This document shows positions 5,817 to 12,737 of a stretch of DNA of 12,737 nt, in pieces (the first letter of the stretch is position 1; every line of letters begins with the position of its first letter). The position numbers were made by a program, and so were the translations under genes. The notes beneath the pieces were generated by a model that was not told the origin of the DNA, did no database searches, and was given only the letters and a program-made list of their open reading frames with translations. The stretch covers positions 1 through 12,737 of the forward strand of contig CAYGAG010000048.1 in assembly GCA_964347765.1 (NCBI GenBank), given 5' to 3'. The stretch comes from CAYGAG01 sp964347765. Its GTDB lineage: Archaea > Thermoproteota > Bathyarchaeia > Bathyarchaeales > Bathycorpusculaceae.

Positions 5817-7127
5817 GTGCAGTTGGAGAGTGCAGACCTTCTTATCTATGGTTGCACCATCTTGCCGATGAATGGGCAAGACCGCATAGATGATGGAGCC
5901 ATTGCAATAAAAGACGATAAAATACTTTTCGTTGGCAAACGTTCAACCTTAACAAACACAAGAGCAGAAGATAAGCTAAAGGCAGAAAAAAAGATTGCCA
6001 TGCCGGGCCTGATTAACTGCCACACCCATATATCCATGACTCTACTCCGCGGTCTCGCTGAAGACCAACCACTCGAAACTTGGCTTAAAGAGAGTATATG
6101 GCCCTTAGAAGCCAAACTCAGACCAGACGATGTATATCGTGGAGCAATCCTAGGCTGCTTGGAGATGATCAGAAGCGGAACCACTTGTTTCGCAGATATG
6201 TATTACCACGAGGACATGGTTGCGAAGGCTGTAAAAGAGAGCGGACTCCGAAGCGTGCTGGCAGAAGGAATAATCGAAGCAGGAAGCACATCAGTAGGAG
6301 AGAAGACGCTCAAGAAGAGCATAGATTTCGCCCAAACCCACCAAGGATACGCCGAAGGCAGAATAACCACCTTCTTAGGTCCTCACGCTGCATACAGCTG
6401 TAGCCCTGAACTACTCGCAAAGATCGCAGATAAATCTTCGGAATTGAATATCGGCACCCACATTCATCTGGCTGAGTCAACACCAATGTTTACACACGAT
6501 GCCATGTTCAAGTCTGAAGAAGTAGAGACCCTGAACAAAGCAAACTTTCTGAGAGGACATATCCTCGCTGCCCATTGCATAAACCTTTCTAGAAACGATA
6601 TGAAAGTCCTTTCAGGAAAAAACGTGCATGTTGCTCATGTACCCGTGGCAAACATGAAACTAGGCTTGGGAGGCGCTCGAGTGAAAGACCTAGCCGAATT
6701 GCAGATCAACGTGAGTCTAGGAACAGACGGTCCGGCCAGCAACAACACATTGAACATGTTTGAAACGATGAAGATCGCCGCCCTTCTCCAAAAGCTCCTC
6801 TACCTTGATCCAGAAGTGCTACCTGCCTACGAAGCCTTGAAGATGGCGACAACAAACGGAGCTCGAGCGCTGAATCTAACAAGCCAAATCGGTTCCTTGC
6901 AGGTCGGCAAAAAAGCTGACATTATCCTAATAGATGTCTCCAAGCCTCATCTAAAACCCTTACACAACCTTCAGGCAGGTCTTGTCTATTCTGCCCATGG
7001 ATCCGACGTAGACACCGTAATCGTTGACGGAAAGGTGATTATGCAAAATCACAAGTTAAAAACCTTAAATGAGCAAGCAATTATGGAGAAGGCTGAAAAG
7101 ACTGCTTCCGATTTGATCCACAGATAA
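5817..7127 (+). CDS. mtaD: 5'-Methylthioadenosine/S-adenosylhomocysteine deaminase-like amidohydrolase
   Basis: A 436-residue metal-dependent hydrolase of the MtaD/DadD group, which deaminates S-adenosylhomocysteine, methylthioadenosine or 5'-deoxyadenosine to the inosine forms. In the absence of SAH hydrolase, archaea such as Methanocaldococcus use this route to clear SAH. The metal-binding H-x-H is in NCHTHIS (H69, H71), further ligands are H217 in THIHLAES and D304 in LGTDGPASNN, with H253 in AAHC. GLAEDQPLETWL and IWPLEAKLRP (79-103) are hallmarks of this subgroup. H190 in GPHAAY fits the nucleoside-binding His. The barrel is intact and of usual length. The start is uncertain: GTG 5817 is only two bases from the AAAAGGG stretch, while TTG 5823 lies eight bases after it and is a better ribosome-site distance. 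Which substrate is preferred cannot be read from sequence. It stands alone between PadR2 and the acyl-CoA synthetase subunit. Confidence 0.9.
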   Translation: MQLESADLLIYGCTILPMNGQDRIDDGAIAIKDDKILFVGKRSTLTNTRAEDKLKAEKKIAMPGLINCHTHISMTLLRGLAEDQPLETWLKESIWPLEAKLRPDDVYRGAILGCLEMIRSGTTCFADMYYHEDMVAKAVKESGLRSVLAEGIIEAGSTSVGEKTLKKSIDFAQTHQGYAEGRITTFLGPHAAYSCSPELLAKIADKSSELNIGTHIHLAESTPMFTHDAMFKSEEVETLNKANFLRGHILAAHCINLSRNDMKVLSGKNVHVAHVPVANMKLGLGGARVKDLAELQINVSLGTDGPASNNTLNMFETMKIAALLQKLLYLDPEVLPAYEALKMATTNGARALNLTSQIGSLQVGKKADIILIDVSKPHLKPLHNLQAGLVYSAHGSDVDTVIVDGKVIMQNHKLKTLNEQAIMEKAEKTASDLIHR

Positions 7128-7195
7128 GCCTCAGCAGGGCAACTAAGTACTCGTGTAAGAAATTCGGCAATGATGCTCTTCAGCTTTCCAATGTG

Positions 7196-7205
7196 AAAAT
7201 TTATG
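7196..7205 (+). promoter_or_regulatory. Candidate TATA box of the acyl-CoA synthetase gene
   Basis: AAAATTTATG lies about 65 bases before the ATG, in an otherwise gene-free 137-base gap. A start near 7227 would leave a leader of about 38 bases carrying GAGAGG. The match is only fair. Confidence 0.3.
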
Positions 7206-7264
7206 AATGTCAAGTCCTTAAGTTTCTCCTCTAATTTCATAACCTATTTTGAGAGGCGTAACCT

Positions 7265-8623
7265 ATGGCTCGTTTGGACGCTATCTTTGAACCTCGAAAA
7301 GTCGTAGTCGTGGGTTCCAGCAGGATTCAGGAAAGAGTAGGAATGGCTTCTCCAGAGCTCTTCAAAAACGTTGTTCACAATTTGAAGAAGTTCTACCAAG
7401 GAGAAACATGTGTACTGGATGTCGATGAAAACAACTGGTGCGACAAACTGGAGGAGATGCCTGAACCTCCTGAACTCTCAATCATAATTCTTCCCCCAAA
7501 AGATTCCGTGGAGCAAGCGCAAAAACTGGCTAGAAGTGGTGTTAAAGCTTTCATCATCATTAACGGAGGGTTCAGAGATGGTCAACGTAAACAGTTGGTT
7601 AAGATCAAGGAAGAATATGGACCTAGAATTCTCGGTCCGAACACCATTATGGGCGTTGTTAATACTGCTAATGGATTGAACACGACCTTTGAAAGGGACC
7701 TCATGCCAAAGAAAGGAGAGATTGCTGTCATATCTCAAAGCGGCGGAGTCGGAGCTTGCCTGCTTGATTGGGCATGCTTCTATAGGATGGGAATAAGCAA
7801 GTTTGCTTTCATGGGAGACAAGATAGATGTTGATGACGTCGATCTCCTACAGTATTACGCGGACGACGCGAATACCCGCGTCATATGCCTCTACATGGAA
7901 GGCGTAAAAGATGGAAGGAAGTTCATCGAGAAAGCAAAGCAGATAGTTAGAAGCAAACCGATCTTAGTCCTAAAAGGAGGGAAAACGGAGAAGTCGGCAG
8001 AAAGGGCAATGTCCCACACTGCCTCAATTGCAGGATCAGACGAAATTTTCAATGCAGCCTTCCGGAAAGCCGGGATAATTCGAGTTCAAGATCTTGAAGA
8101 AATGATGAATGCAGCTACAGCCCTGTCCAAGCAGCCGCCTATGCGAGGGGACCACGTAGCGATTGTGAGCAATGTTGGTGGTCCTGCGATACTGGCTGCG
8201 GACGCAGTGACCAAGAATGATATGAAGCTTGCCACCTTGTCTGAAAGCACCAAGACCAAGATAGAGAGTCTCTATCCAAGCATTGATTGTGCAAATCCAG
8301 TAGATATAATAGCTGACGCCAAGGCCGAAAGATATTCAACAGTTTTGGAGCTAATCTTAGCCGATCGGAACGTAGATGGACTCTTAGTTATCAACATGCT
8401 CAAATCGTGCTTTTTCGAGCCTGAAGACGCCAAAGCTGTCGCAGAAGTAAGTGCCAGATATCCCAGCAAACCATCTGTCGATGCGGCAGGAGGCCGTGAG
8501 GACTTCTCATTGCTGTATACGGTGTTGGAAGGCACAAAGATTCCCTTGTACGATCTTCCCGAGAAGGCCGTGAAGGCGCTAGAAGTGCTAAGAGAATATG
8601 GTAGGATTCTGGAAGAACATTAA
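7265..8623 (+). CDS. ADP-forming acyl-CoA synthetase (acetate-CoA ligase), alpha subunit
   Basis: A 452-residue CoA-binding/succinyl-CoA synthetase-like protein matching the alpha subunit of archaeal ADP-forming acetyl-CoA synthetase. This enzyme makes ATP from an acyl-CoA, ADP and phosphate in peptide and sugar fermentation. The N-terminal CoA-binding Rossmann domain has KVVVVGSS (12-19) and, further on, GPNTIMGVVNT (124-134). ISQSGGVGA (157-165), MGDKIDVDDVDLL (183-195) and MEGVKDGRKF (211-220) are typical of the second domain. H251 in MSHTASIAGSD fits the phosphorylated histidine. The C-terminal ligase domain has SNVGGPAIL (302-310) and CANPVDI (342-348). The length fits a lone alpha subunit, and no ATP-grasp beta subunit is adjacent, so the partner must be encoded elsewhere. 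The acyl substrate is unknown. Start ATG 7265 follows GAGAGG by about eight bases. The kinase-fusion gene begins 55 bases downstream on the same strand. Confidence 0.88.
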   Translation: MARLDAIFEPRKVVVVGSSRIQERVGMASPELFKNVVHNLKKFYQGETCVLDVDENNWCDKLEEMPEPPELSIIILPPKDSVEQAQKLARSGVKAFIIINGGFRDGQRKQLVKIKEEYGPRILGPNTIMGVVNTANGLNTTFERDLMPKKGEIAVISQSGGVGACLLDWACFYRMGISKFAFMGDKIDVDDVDLLQYYADDANTRVICLYMEGVKDGRKFIEKAKQIVRSKPILVLKGGKTEKSAERAMSHTASIAGSDEIFNAAFRKAGIIRVQDLEEMMNAATALSKQPPMRGDHVAIVSNVGGPAILAADAVTKNDMKLATLSESTKTKIESLYPSIDCANPVDIIADAKAERYSTVLELILADRNVDGLLVINMLKSCFFEPEDAKAVAEVSARYPSKPSVDAAGGREDFSLLYTVLEGTKIPLYDLPEKAVKALEVLREYGRILEEH

Positions 8624-8678
8624 CTATATCTGAGGGGCTTCGATTAACCCTGTAAATGCATGGGGGCAGGGTGAAAGC

Positions 8679-10385
8679 TTGCCGAAGTCGTTCAAGTACG
8701 TGCCAAAGAGTCTGGTCAATCAAATTATGGGTTTCTATGGGGACGCTGTGGGTTCTGGTCAGATCGCTGCGGTCGCCGTAGTTGGTGAGTGCATTTTAAG
8801 TCTAGACAGCTCCGAAGCAATCGTAGAAGCTTTAGCCATAGTTCGGAGTTTCCAGCCTCGATTTATGAGCTATACGAAGGTTTTGGATGAAAGAAATTGC
8901 ATCCTTCTAGCTGTTGAAAAGTGGGTTTTTGAGAGAGATGTGGATGGAGGCTTCTTGGGAGAGGCTTTGGCTGAGAAGATGATTTTTCCTTACATTCCCC
9001 TTGCTGACAAGGATTACTTGCATAATCAAGAGATAAGACTGAAGAAGCGATTAGTCCAGGAGCTTCTCGAAAACTTGGTTTTGGAGTTTCCTGAACTCTC
9101 GTATAGCCTTCGCATCAAACCGGAATATTTTATGCAGGAGGCCATGATGAACAGAGCTCGGCTTTTTCCACCAATGGTCGACAACGTGTTAAGCTTCCTG
9201 CATCTTGAAACCGGAAATAGAAGCAAAGATTCGGTTATGAATGGATACTTGAAAGCCTTAAAGGAGCTCAAGGAAGAAGGCCTAGTTGAGTCTTCCGAAG
9301 AGGGATGCGTAACCATTTCAAGAGACTTTGTGGAGAAGATTCAGGTTAAGAAGACGCGCTTTGTGAATATTTTCAAGACTGCACGGAGAGCATTGTTTAC
9401 CTCCATGCTAGGCACTTTCTCAAAAACTTTAGGCCTCGTCTCACAGGGAAAAAGAACATTTCCCGACTTGGGAAGAAACCTTTGGTCAAACTCGGAATCA
9501 ATCCATCAATTCGAGGATTCGCACAAGTATCTGTATATTCCTACAGCTCGGGGACTCTTTCCTCTGGCACTCAAAATGGACATTGAAGCATTTGCCAGAA
9601 AAGTCCTTTCTAAAGGGAAAGAACCTACGATTGAGACTAGAAAGATTGGCGGCGTTTTGAATGATGTTTACTTACTAGAAACCTTTGTGAACCATAAAGA
9701 AGAGAAAATCGTTGTCAAAAGATTCAAAGATTGGTCAAGCTTCAAATGGTTTCCTATTAATCTGTGGACGCTTGGAACGAAAACTTTTGCTGTTCTAGGG
9801 AATTCGAGAATGGAAAGGGAGTGCGCCATGAACCAGCTTCTGCGCGAAAAAGGTATCAATGTTCCTGAGATCTTGTTCGTAAGCCACGCAGAACGCCTGG
9901 TTTTCATGGAACACGTCGAAGGGGAGAAATTGCATGAAACGATAAAGAGGATTTCAGGAGCAGCTGAAGACGTTGAAGAGGATCTGAGCATTATAGCCAG
10001 GGTGGGTGCGACGCTTGCCGAAGTGCACAGTCTAGGTATAGTCCTTGGTGATACGAAGCCGGAGAATATTGTAGTCCAAGAAGAAAGTCGTGATATCTAC
10101 TTGCTTGATCTCGAACAGGCTTCAAGGAAAGGTGATAAGGTTTGGGATATTGCAGAATTTCTCTATTATTCTGGCCACTATTTTTCGCCAATAAGCGGGA
10201 CACGTTTAGCCGAGTTGACTGCGAAAGCCTTTGTCAAGGGATATATAGGAAAACACGGAGATGCCGGACTTGTCCAGAGAGTTGGATCCCCTAAATACAC
10301 AAAAGTATTTAGCTTGTTCACATTTCCTCACATAATATTAGCCATCTCCAAAATCTGTAGAAGTGAAGAAACAGCGGAGAATTAG
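8679..10385 (+). CDS. Bud32/RIO-like kinase with N-terminal nucleotidyltransferase-like and winged-helix regions
   Basis: A 568-residue multidomain protein. The C-terminal half is a small archaeal kinase: Lys K347 in IVVKRF, helix-C Glu E380 in RMERECA, the hinge LVFMEHVEGE (407-416), the catalytic loop GDTKPEN (D458, K460, N463) and D477 in LLDLEQA, where DFG is changed to DLE. Loss of the usual H-x-D in favour of LGD and the DLE form recall Bud32 and RIO-type kinases. Residues about 163-225 look like a winged helix (FPPMVDNVLSFL ... LKELKEEGLVESSEEGCVTIS). Residues 25-115 resemble the core and FLGE-(x)n-PYIPL tail of archaeal minimal nucleotidyltransferases but lack a G-S and D-x-D metal motif, so that part is likely inactive if the assignment holds (inference). 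Start is TTG 8679, preceded by GGTGA; nearby ATGs are out of frame. It may be co-transcribed with the upstream ligase subunit. Target unknown. Confidence 0.75.
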   Translation: MPKSFKYVPKSLVNQIMGFYGDAVGSGQIAAVAVVGECILSLDSSEAIVEALAIVRSFQPRFMSYTKVLDERNCILLAVEKWVFERDVDGGFLGEALAEKMIFPYIPLADKDYLHNQEIRLKKRLVQELLENLVLEFPELSYSLRIKPEYFMQEAMMNRARLFPPMVDNVLSFLHLETGNRSKDSVMNGYLKALKELKEEGLVESSEEGCVTISRDFVEKIQVKKTRFVNIFKTARRALFTSMLGTFSKTLGLVSQGKRTFPDLGRNLWSNSESIHQFEDSHKYLYIPTARGLFPLALKMDIEAFARKVLSKGKEPTIETRKIGGVLNDVYLLETFVNHKEEKIVVKRFKDWSSFKWFPINLWTLGTKTFAVLGNSRMERECAMNQLLREKGINVPEILFVSHAERLVFMEHVEGEKLHETIKRISGAAEDVEEDLSIIARVGATLAEVHSLGIVLGDTKPENIVVQEESRDIYLLDLEQASRKGDKVWDIAEFLYYSGHYFSPISGTRLAELTAKAFVKGYIGKHGDAGLVQRVGSPKYTKVFSLFTFPHIILAISKICRSEETAEN

Positions 10386-10517
10386 AAAGCCTAATGCGAA
10401 GAGAAGAATAGTACGTACAATGCATGTGTAACGCGTTTCTTGGCGCCCGGTTCAGCCTTTATGAGTTTTCGATCCAATATCTCTTAAACACCGGTTTGAA
10501 TGATCGTGAGAAACATA

Positions 10518-10636
10518 TGGCGCCGGGGAAGGGATTCGAACCCCTGCGAGCTAAAAGCTCACTGGCTTACTTGACTCTTTTCCGCCCCTTTTCTCAGATC
10601 TCGAGGCCAGCGCGTTAACCGCTCCGCCACCCCGGC
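10518..10636 (-). tRNA. tRNA-Ser(CGA) with intron and encoded CCA
   Basis: The acceptor stem pairs GCCGGGG with CCCCGGC, followed by discriminator G73 and an encoded CCA (10518-10520). The anticodon stem is CTGGC/GCCAG with loop C-T-C-G-A-G-A, giving anticodon CGA at 10601-10603. A long variable arm (GAGC stem, TTTTA loop, GCTC) makes it class II, and G73 favours Ser over Leu. The T arm has TTCGAAT between AGGGG and CCCTT, with one G-T pair. The D stem is GCG/CGC. A 32-base intron interrupts the anticodon loop after G37, the canonical archaeal 37/38 site. It reads UCG codons. A TATA box lies at the right distance upstream. Confidence 0.93.
10568..10599 (-). other. tRNA-Ser intron, 32 bases
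   Basis: Removing these bases joins the loop C-T-C-G-A-G to A-GCCAG and restores a seven-base anticodon loop. The boundary is ambiguous by one base because an A sits at both junctions. Archaeal splicing endonuclease would need a bulge-helix-bulge here; by eye I could pair only three of four bases of the central helix, so the motif may be relaxed. Confidence 0.8.
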
Positions 10637-10656
10637 CGATAAGAATAGGCTGTTCG

Positions 10657-10668
10657 TTTCTTATAGAT
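10657..10668 (-). promoter_or_regulatory. TATA box of tRNA-Ser
   Basis: The minus strand reads TCTATAAGAAAC. Its TATA centre is about 27 bases before the tRNA 5' end, the standard archaeal box A distance. Confidence 0.6.
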
Positions 10669-10816
10669 TTTCATTGTCTGGCATTCATGGAGAAGAGATC
10701 ATGAGCTTGTTTCTGATGCCGATGAGGATGTGTTGAGATATAAAGCTTTGCGATTTCAACTTGCTGCACAATCATATTATCGGCACTCTAGATCGTAAGA
10801 TACATTATTATCAACG

Positions 10817-10830
10817 TTAATCAAGATTAA
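10817..10830. repeat. Short inverted repeat upstream of the HTH-KaiC-like gene
   Basis: TTAATC and GATTAA flank an AA spacer, 19 bases before the proposed start codon. The next gene encodes a winged-helix protein, so an autoregulatory operator is possible; its AT-rich nature makes chance a fair alternative. Confidence 0.3.
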
Positions 10831-10849
10831 GTTACAACATCTATAGTGA

Positions 10850-11854
10850 TTGAGTGGACGGGCATTCTCCTTGTCAGCCGATCGAAGAAGGACTAAATAT
10901 GACATTTACGCGGATACGATAGAAGTCATTGCGAAAAAGGGTCTATGCTCCTTGACAAGGGTCTCTTATGGAGCGAACATGCCAGTGGATAGAGCCAAGA
11001 AAGTCCTAGATCTTCTTGTCTCACATGGCTTTGTCAGAGAAGTGACTACCGGAGACCATAGGAAATACAGGGCTACAAAATGGGGTTTAGAGTATCTGGA
11101 AACATTCAAACGTATGCGCAGATTCTTCGCTGCATTGGACCAGCCTGTGAAAATTGAGATTCCAGAAGTCATCCTACCTGGACGCATAGCTACAGGATAT
11201 GAAGATCTTGACGGCATCCTCTTTGGCGGAATCCCTAAAGATTACGCTGTCATCCTAACCTCCCCTTCGTGCGACGAGAAGGAACTACTGATTAAAAGAT
11301 TTCTGGAAACAGGGACGAAAAATGGTCAGATCACATTTCATCTGACAACAGAAAGTGGCAACACGAAGTCTTTAGCCGAGGAGTTTCCTAAGCACTTCTA
11401 CCTTTTCATATGTAATCCCCAAGCTGGTAGGATGATTGAGAATCGATCAAACGTGTTCAAACTCAAAGGTGTCGAGAACCTGACTGACATAAGCATTGCC
11501 TTGACGTCCTCCATCCGGAAATTCAGTGCGTCCTCAGAAAGCCCCAAAAGGGCGTGCCTAGAGTTTGTGTCAGATATCTTGCTGCAACACCAAGCTGTCC
11601 AAACTCGAAGATGGTTGAGTGGACTGATTCCCGAGCTGAAATCAAAAGGATTTACGACCCTTGCAGTGATGAATCCCTATATGCATCCACCTCAAGATGT
11701 ACATGCGATTCTCAGCCTGTTTGAAGGAGAGATCAGCATTTTCGAAAAGGAAACGAAAAGAGGAATGGAAAAATTCCTGAAGGTCAAGAAGATGTACAAT
11801 CAAAGGTATCTTGAAGACAGACTGCCAATTATAAAACATAGACTCAAAAGATGA
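10850..11854 (+). CDS. Winged-helix protein fused to a P-loop-less KaiC-like domain
   Basis: A 334-residue protein. Residues 11-95 form an archaeal winged helix of the HTH_45 type: RRRTKYDIYADTIEVIAKKG, the recognition helix near MPVDRAKKVLDLLVSHGFV, then a wing and the K-W-G-L-E-Y-L end. Residues 112-300 follow the start of the KaiC/RadA ATPase fold, with I-A-T-G-Y-E-D-L-D-G-I-L-F-G-G-I-P-K at 113-130 and the strand YAVILTSPS. The Walker A loop, normally G-x-P-G-T-G-K-T, is replaced by SPSCDEKE (138-145), so ATP binding by the usual loop is not expected. A Walker B-like strand RACLEFVSDILL (234-245) remains, with Glu in place of Asp. It probably acts as a DNA-binding sensor or partner rather than an ATPase (inference). 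The start is a TTG; another in-frame TTG is at residue 8, and no strong ribosome site decides. It converges on an intact KaiC-like gene 102 bases away. Confidence 0.78.
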   Translation: MSGRAFSLSADRRRTKYDIYADTIEVIAKKGLCSLTRVSYGANMPVDRAKKVLDLLVSHGFVREVTTGDHRKYRATKWGLEYLETFKRMRRFFAALDQPVKIEIPEVILPGRIATGYEDLDGILFGGIPKDYAVILTSPSCDEKELLIKRFLETGTKNGQITFHLTTESGNTKSLAEEFPKHFYLFICNPQAGRMIENRSNVFKLKGVENLTDISIALTSSIRKFSASSESPKRACLEFVSDILLQHQAVQTRRWLSGLIPELKSKGFTTLAVMNPYMHPPQDVHAILSLFEGEISIFEKETKRGMEKFLKVKKMYNQRYLEDRLPIIKHRLKR

Positions 11855-11956
11855 AGAAGAAGGCTAAATACAACATGCAACCTTTCACTAGGACATTGAC
11901 ATTGAGTTGTATGAGACGGCTGAAAAATGATGTCGCATGTTATGTTAGTACTGCGA

Positions 11957-12721
11957 TTATTTGTTTCCAAATAGTGGCATATTGGGGTAGATCTCAATAC
12001 CGCTCTGGTCTATCGAATAGGGAACGAGGCTGGGATTGACCCTGGCTCCTCTCATTTTCTCAACCTGTATGGCTCTGGTTGTTGTGCCGCCTGAGAACAA
12101 GGTCTGCATCATAATGACTCCGTGAACTAGGAACTCCTCATCCAGAACTTGCCGTTCAAGGCCTAAGTATCCAAGCTCTGTGGTCACTAGACTGGTGACT
12201 CCGAGGTCCCCTAGCGATTCGATCAGATCTACGACTGCAGTTCTCCGTTCTATCGGGTCTGGGAACCTGTACATCAAGGCTGCCAGCGTGTCCACCGCAA
12301 CTCTTTTTGCATCGATCTGAGCGATCCTTGCCTGCAGCTCCCTGACTAACTGGTCTATAGATAGCTTCTTCGCTCGCAGACTCTGGGACTCCTCTTTATA
12401 CAGCTCTTCTTTCAGCATAGCCACTCGTGATATTCTTGTTGCGTCTATGAAAGCGAATTTCCTTTCTTGCTCCGCTTTTCCAAAGTCCCATCCGAACTGT
12501 TTCATTTCGGAGTGGAAGTTGTCCTTTCCTTCATCTAGGCTTACGAATACTCCGTTCTCTTGATTGTCATATATTCCGTTGTAAAGGAATTGAGTACACA
12601 TTATGGTTTTTCCGGTTCCTGGTCCTCCGATCACCAAAACTACTCGTCCTTCAGGAAAACCACCATCAATGAGCTCATCCAAACCATTAATACCAGTAGT
12701 GACTTTGTTTGACAATGCCAT
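11957..12721 (-). CDS. KaiC/RadA-like single-domain ATPase
   Basis: A 254-residue RecA-fold ATPase with one KaiC domain, the common archaeal form. The family entry motif is VTTGINGLDELIDGGFPEG (7-25). Walker A is GGPGTGKT (32-39), with the catalytic acidic pair as SLDEG (D63, E64) instead of the cyanobacterial E-E. Walker B is RVAVDTLAAL with D144. The C-terminal R-A-I-Q-V-E-K-M-R-G (216-225) matches the subunit-interface K-x-R region of KaiC proteins. Cyanobacterial KaiC has two such domains and phosphosites in its second; neither is seen here, so a clock function is not implied. Known archaeal relatives form hexamers and are tied to signalling or motility, with many of unknown role. Start ATG 12721 is preceded by GAGGTG, two bases away. 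The gene converges on the degenerate KaiC-like gene and may be its functional partner (inference). Confidence 0.9.
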   Translation of the reverse strand: MALSNKVTTGINGLDELIDGGFPEGRVVLVIGGPGTGKTIMCTQFLYNGIYDNQENGVFVSLDEGKDNFHSEMKQFGWDFGKAEQERKFAFIDATRISRVAMLKEELYKEESQSLRAKKLSIDQLVRELQARIAQIDAKRVAVDTLAALMYRFPDPIERRTAVVDLIESLGDLGVTSLVTTELGYLGLERQVLDEEFLVHGVIMMQTLFSGGTTTRAIQVEKMRGARVNPSLVPYSIDQSGIEIYPNMPLFGNK

Positions 12722-12723
12722 TT

Positions 12724-12729
12724 CACCTC
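12724..12729 (-). promoter_or_regulatory. Shine-Dalgarno of the KaiC-like gene
   Basis: GAGGTG on the minus strand, only two bases from the ATG, closer than usual. The promoter lies beyond the right edge. Confidence 0.5.
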
Positions 12730-12737
12730 AAATCAAC

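Noticed and set aside
10424..10618. 64-codon plus-strand ORF across the tRNA
   Set aside because: It reads the tRNA antisense; the GFEP segment is the usual false translation of the T arm, and the tRNA fold is clear.
11855..11956. Possible shared terminator or small gene between the two convergent genes
   Set aside because: Only one T5 run on the minus strand near 11923 and a loose T-rich stretch on the plus strand; no hairpin and no convincing frame.
1..12737. CRISPR arrays, insertion sequences, attachment sites, rRNA
   Set aside because: No regularly spaced repeats, no transposase or integrase motifs, no terminal repeats and no rRNA-like sequence were seen; the only tRNA is intact with no duplicated 3' end nearby.

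Overview
The window looks like a piece of a mesophilic archaeal genome, most likely of the TACK group and perhaps Bathyarchaeia-like. This rests on several signs: archaeal TATA-type promoters, a tRNA-Ser gene with an intron in the anticodon loop, archaeal KaiC/RadA-like ATPases, a winged helix fused to a P-loop-less KaiC-like domain, an ADP-forming acyl-CoA synthetase alpha subunit, a Bud32/RIO-like kinase, PadR regulators, and frequent TTG/GTG starts. The lineage is inferred from gene content only.

Left part (1-5027, almost all minus strand). The 5' end of a secreted, probably cohesin-like surface protein runs off the left edge. A roughly 325-base stretch without a firm gene follows. Next is a tight two-gene unit: an MFS transporter (1795-3006), then a radical SAM/SPASM enzyme (646-1767) 27 bases downstream with a strong Shine-Dalgarno. 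Ahead of the transporter is a good TATA box and a 16-codon ORF whose stop overlaps the transporter start. A mini-ORF with leaderless spacing points the other way from the same AT-rich element. Further upstream on the minus strand are a divergent polyprenyl-synthetase-like protein, a truncated GNAT acetyltransferase remnant and a small PadR regulator.

Middle (5028-5268). A second PadR gene diverges from the first. The shared intergenic region holds two perfect 9-bp inverted repeats and a repeated CCTTTATA element, which looks like a regulatory switch.

Right part (5269-12737). Plus-strand genes encode PadR2, an MTA/SAH-type adenosine deaminase, an orphan ADP-forming acyl-CoA synthetase alpha subunit, and a three-part protein (possible degenerate nucleotidyltransferase, winged helix, Bud32-like kinase). 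Then come the minus-strand tRNA-Ser(CGA) with a 32-nt intron and encoded CCA, a plus-strand HTH plus degenerate KaiC-like protein, and, convergent with it, an intact single-domain KaiC-like ATPase.

Best candidates for an undescribed system are the MFS plus SPASM radical SAM unit with two adjacent tiny ORFs (possible modified-peptide pathway), the paired PadR switch, and the pairing of an active KaiC with a DNA-binding, P-loop-less KaiC-like protein. All three are hypotheses. No CRISPR array, insertion sequence, rRNA or replication origin was seen.
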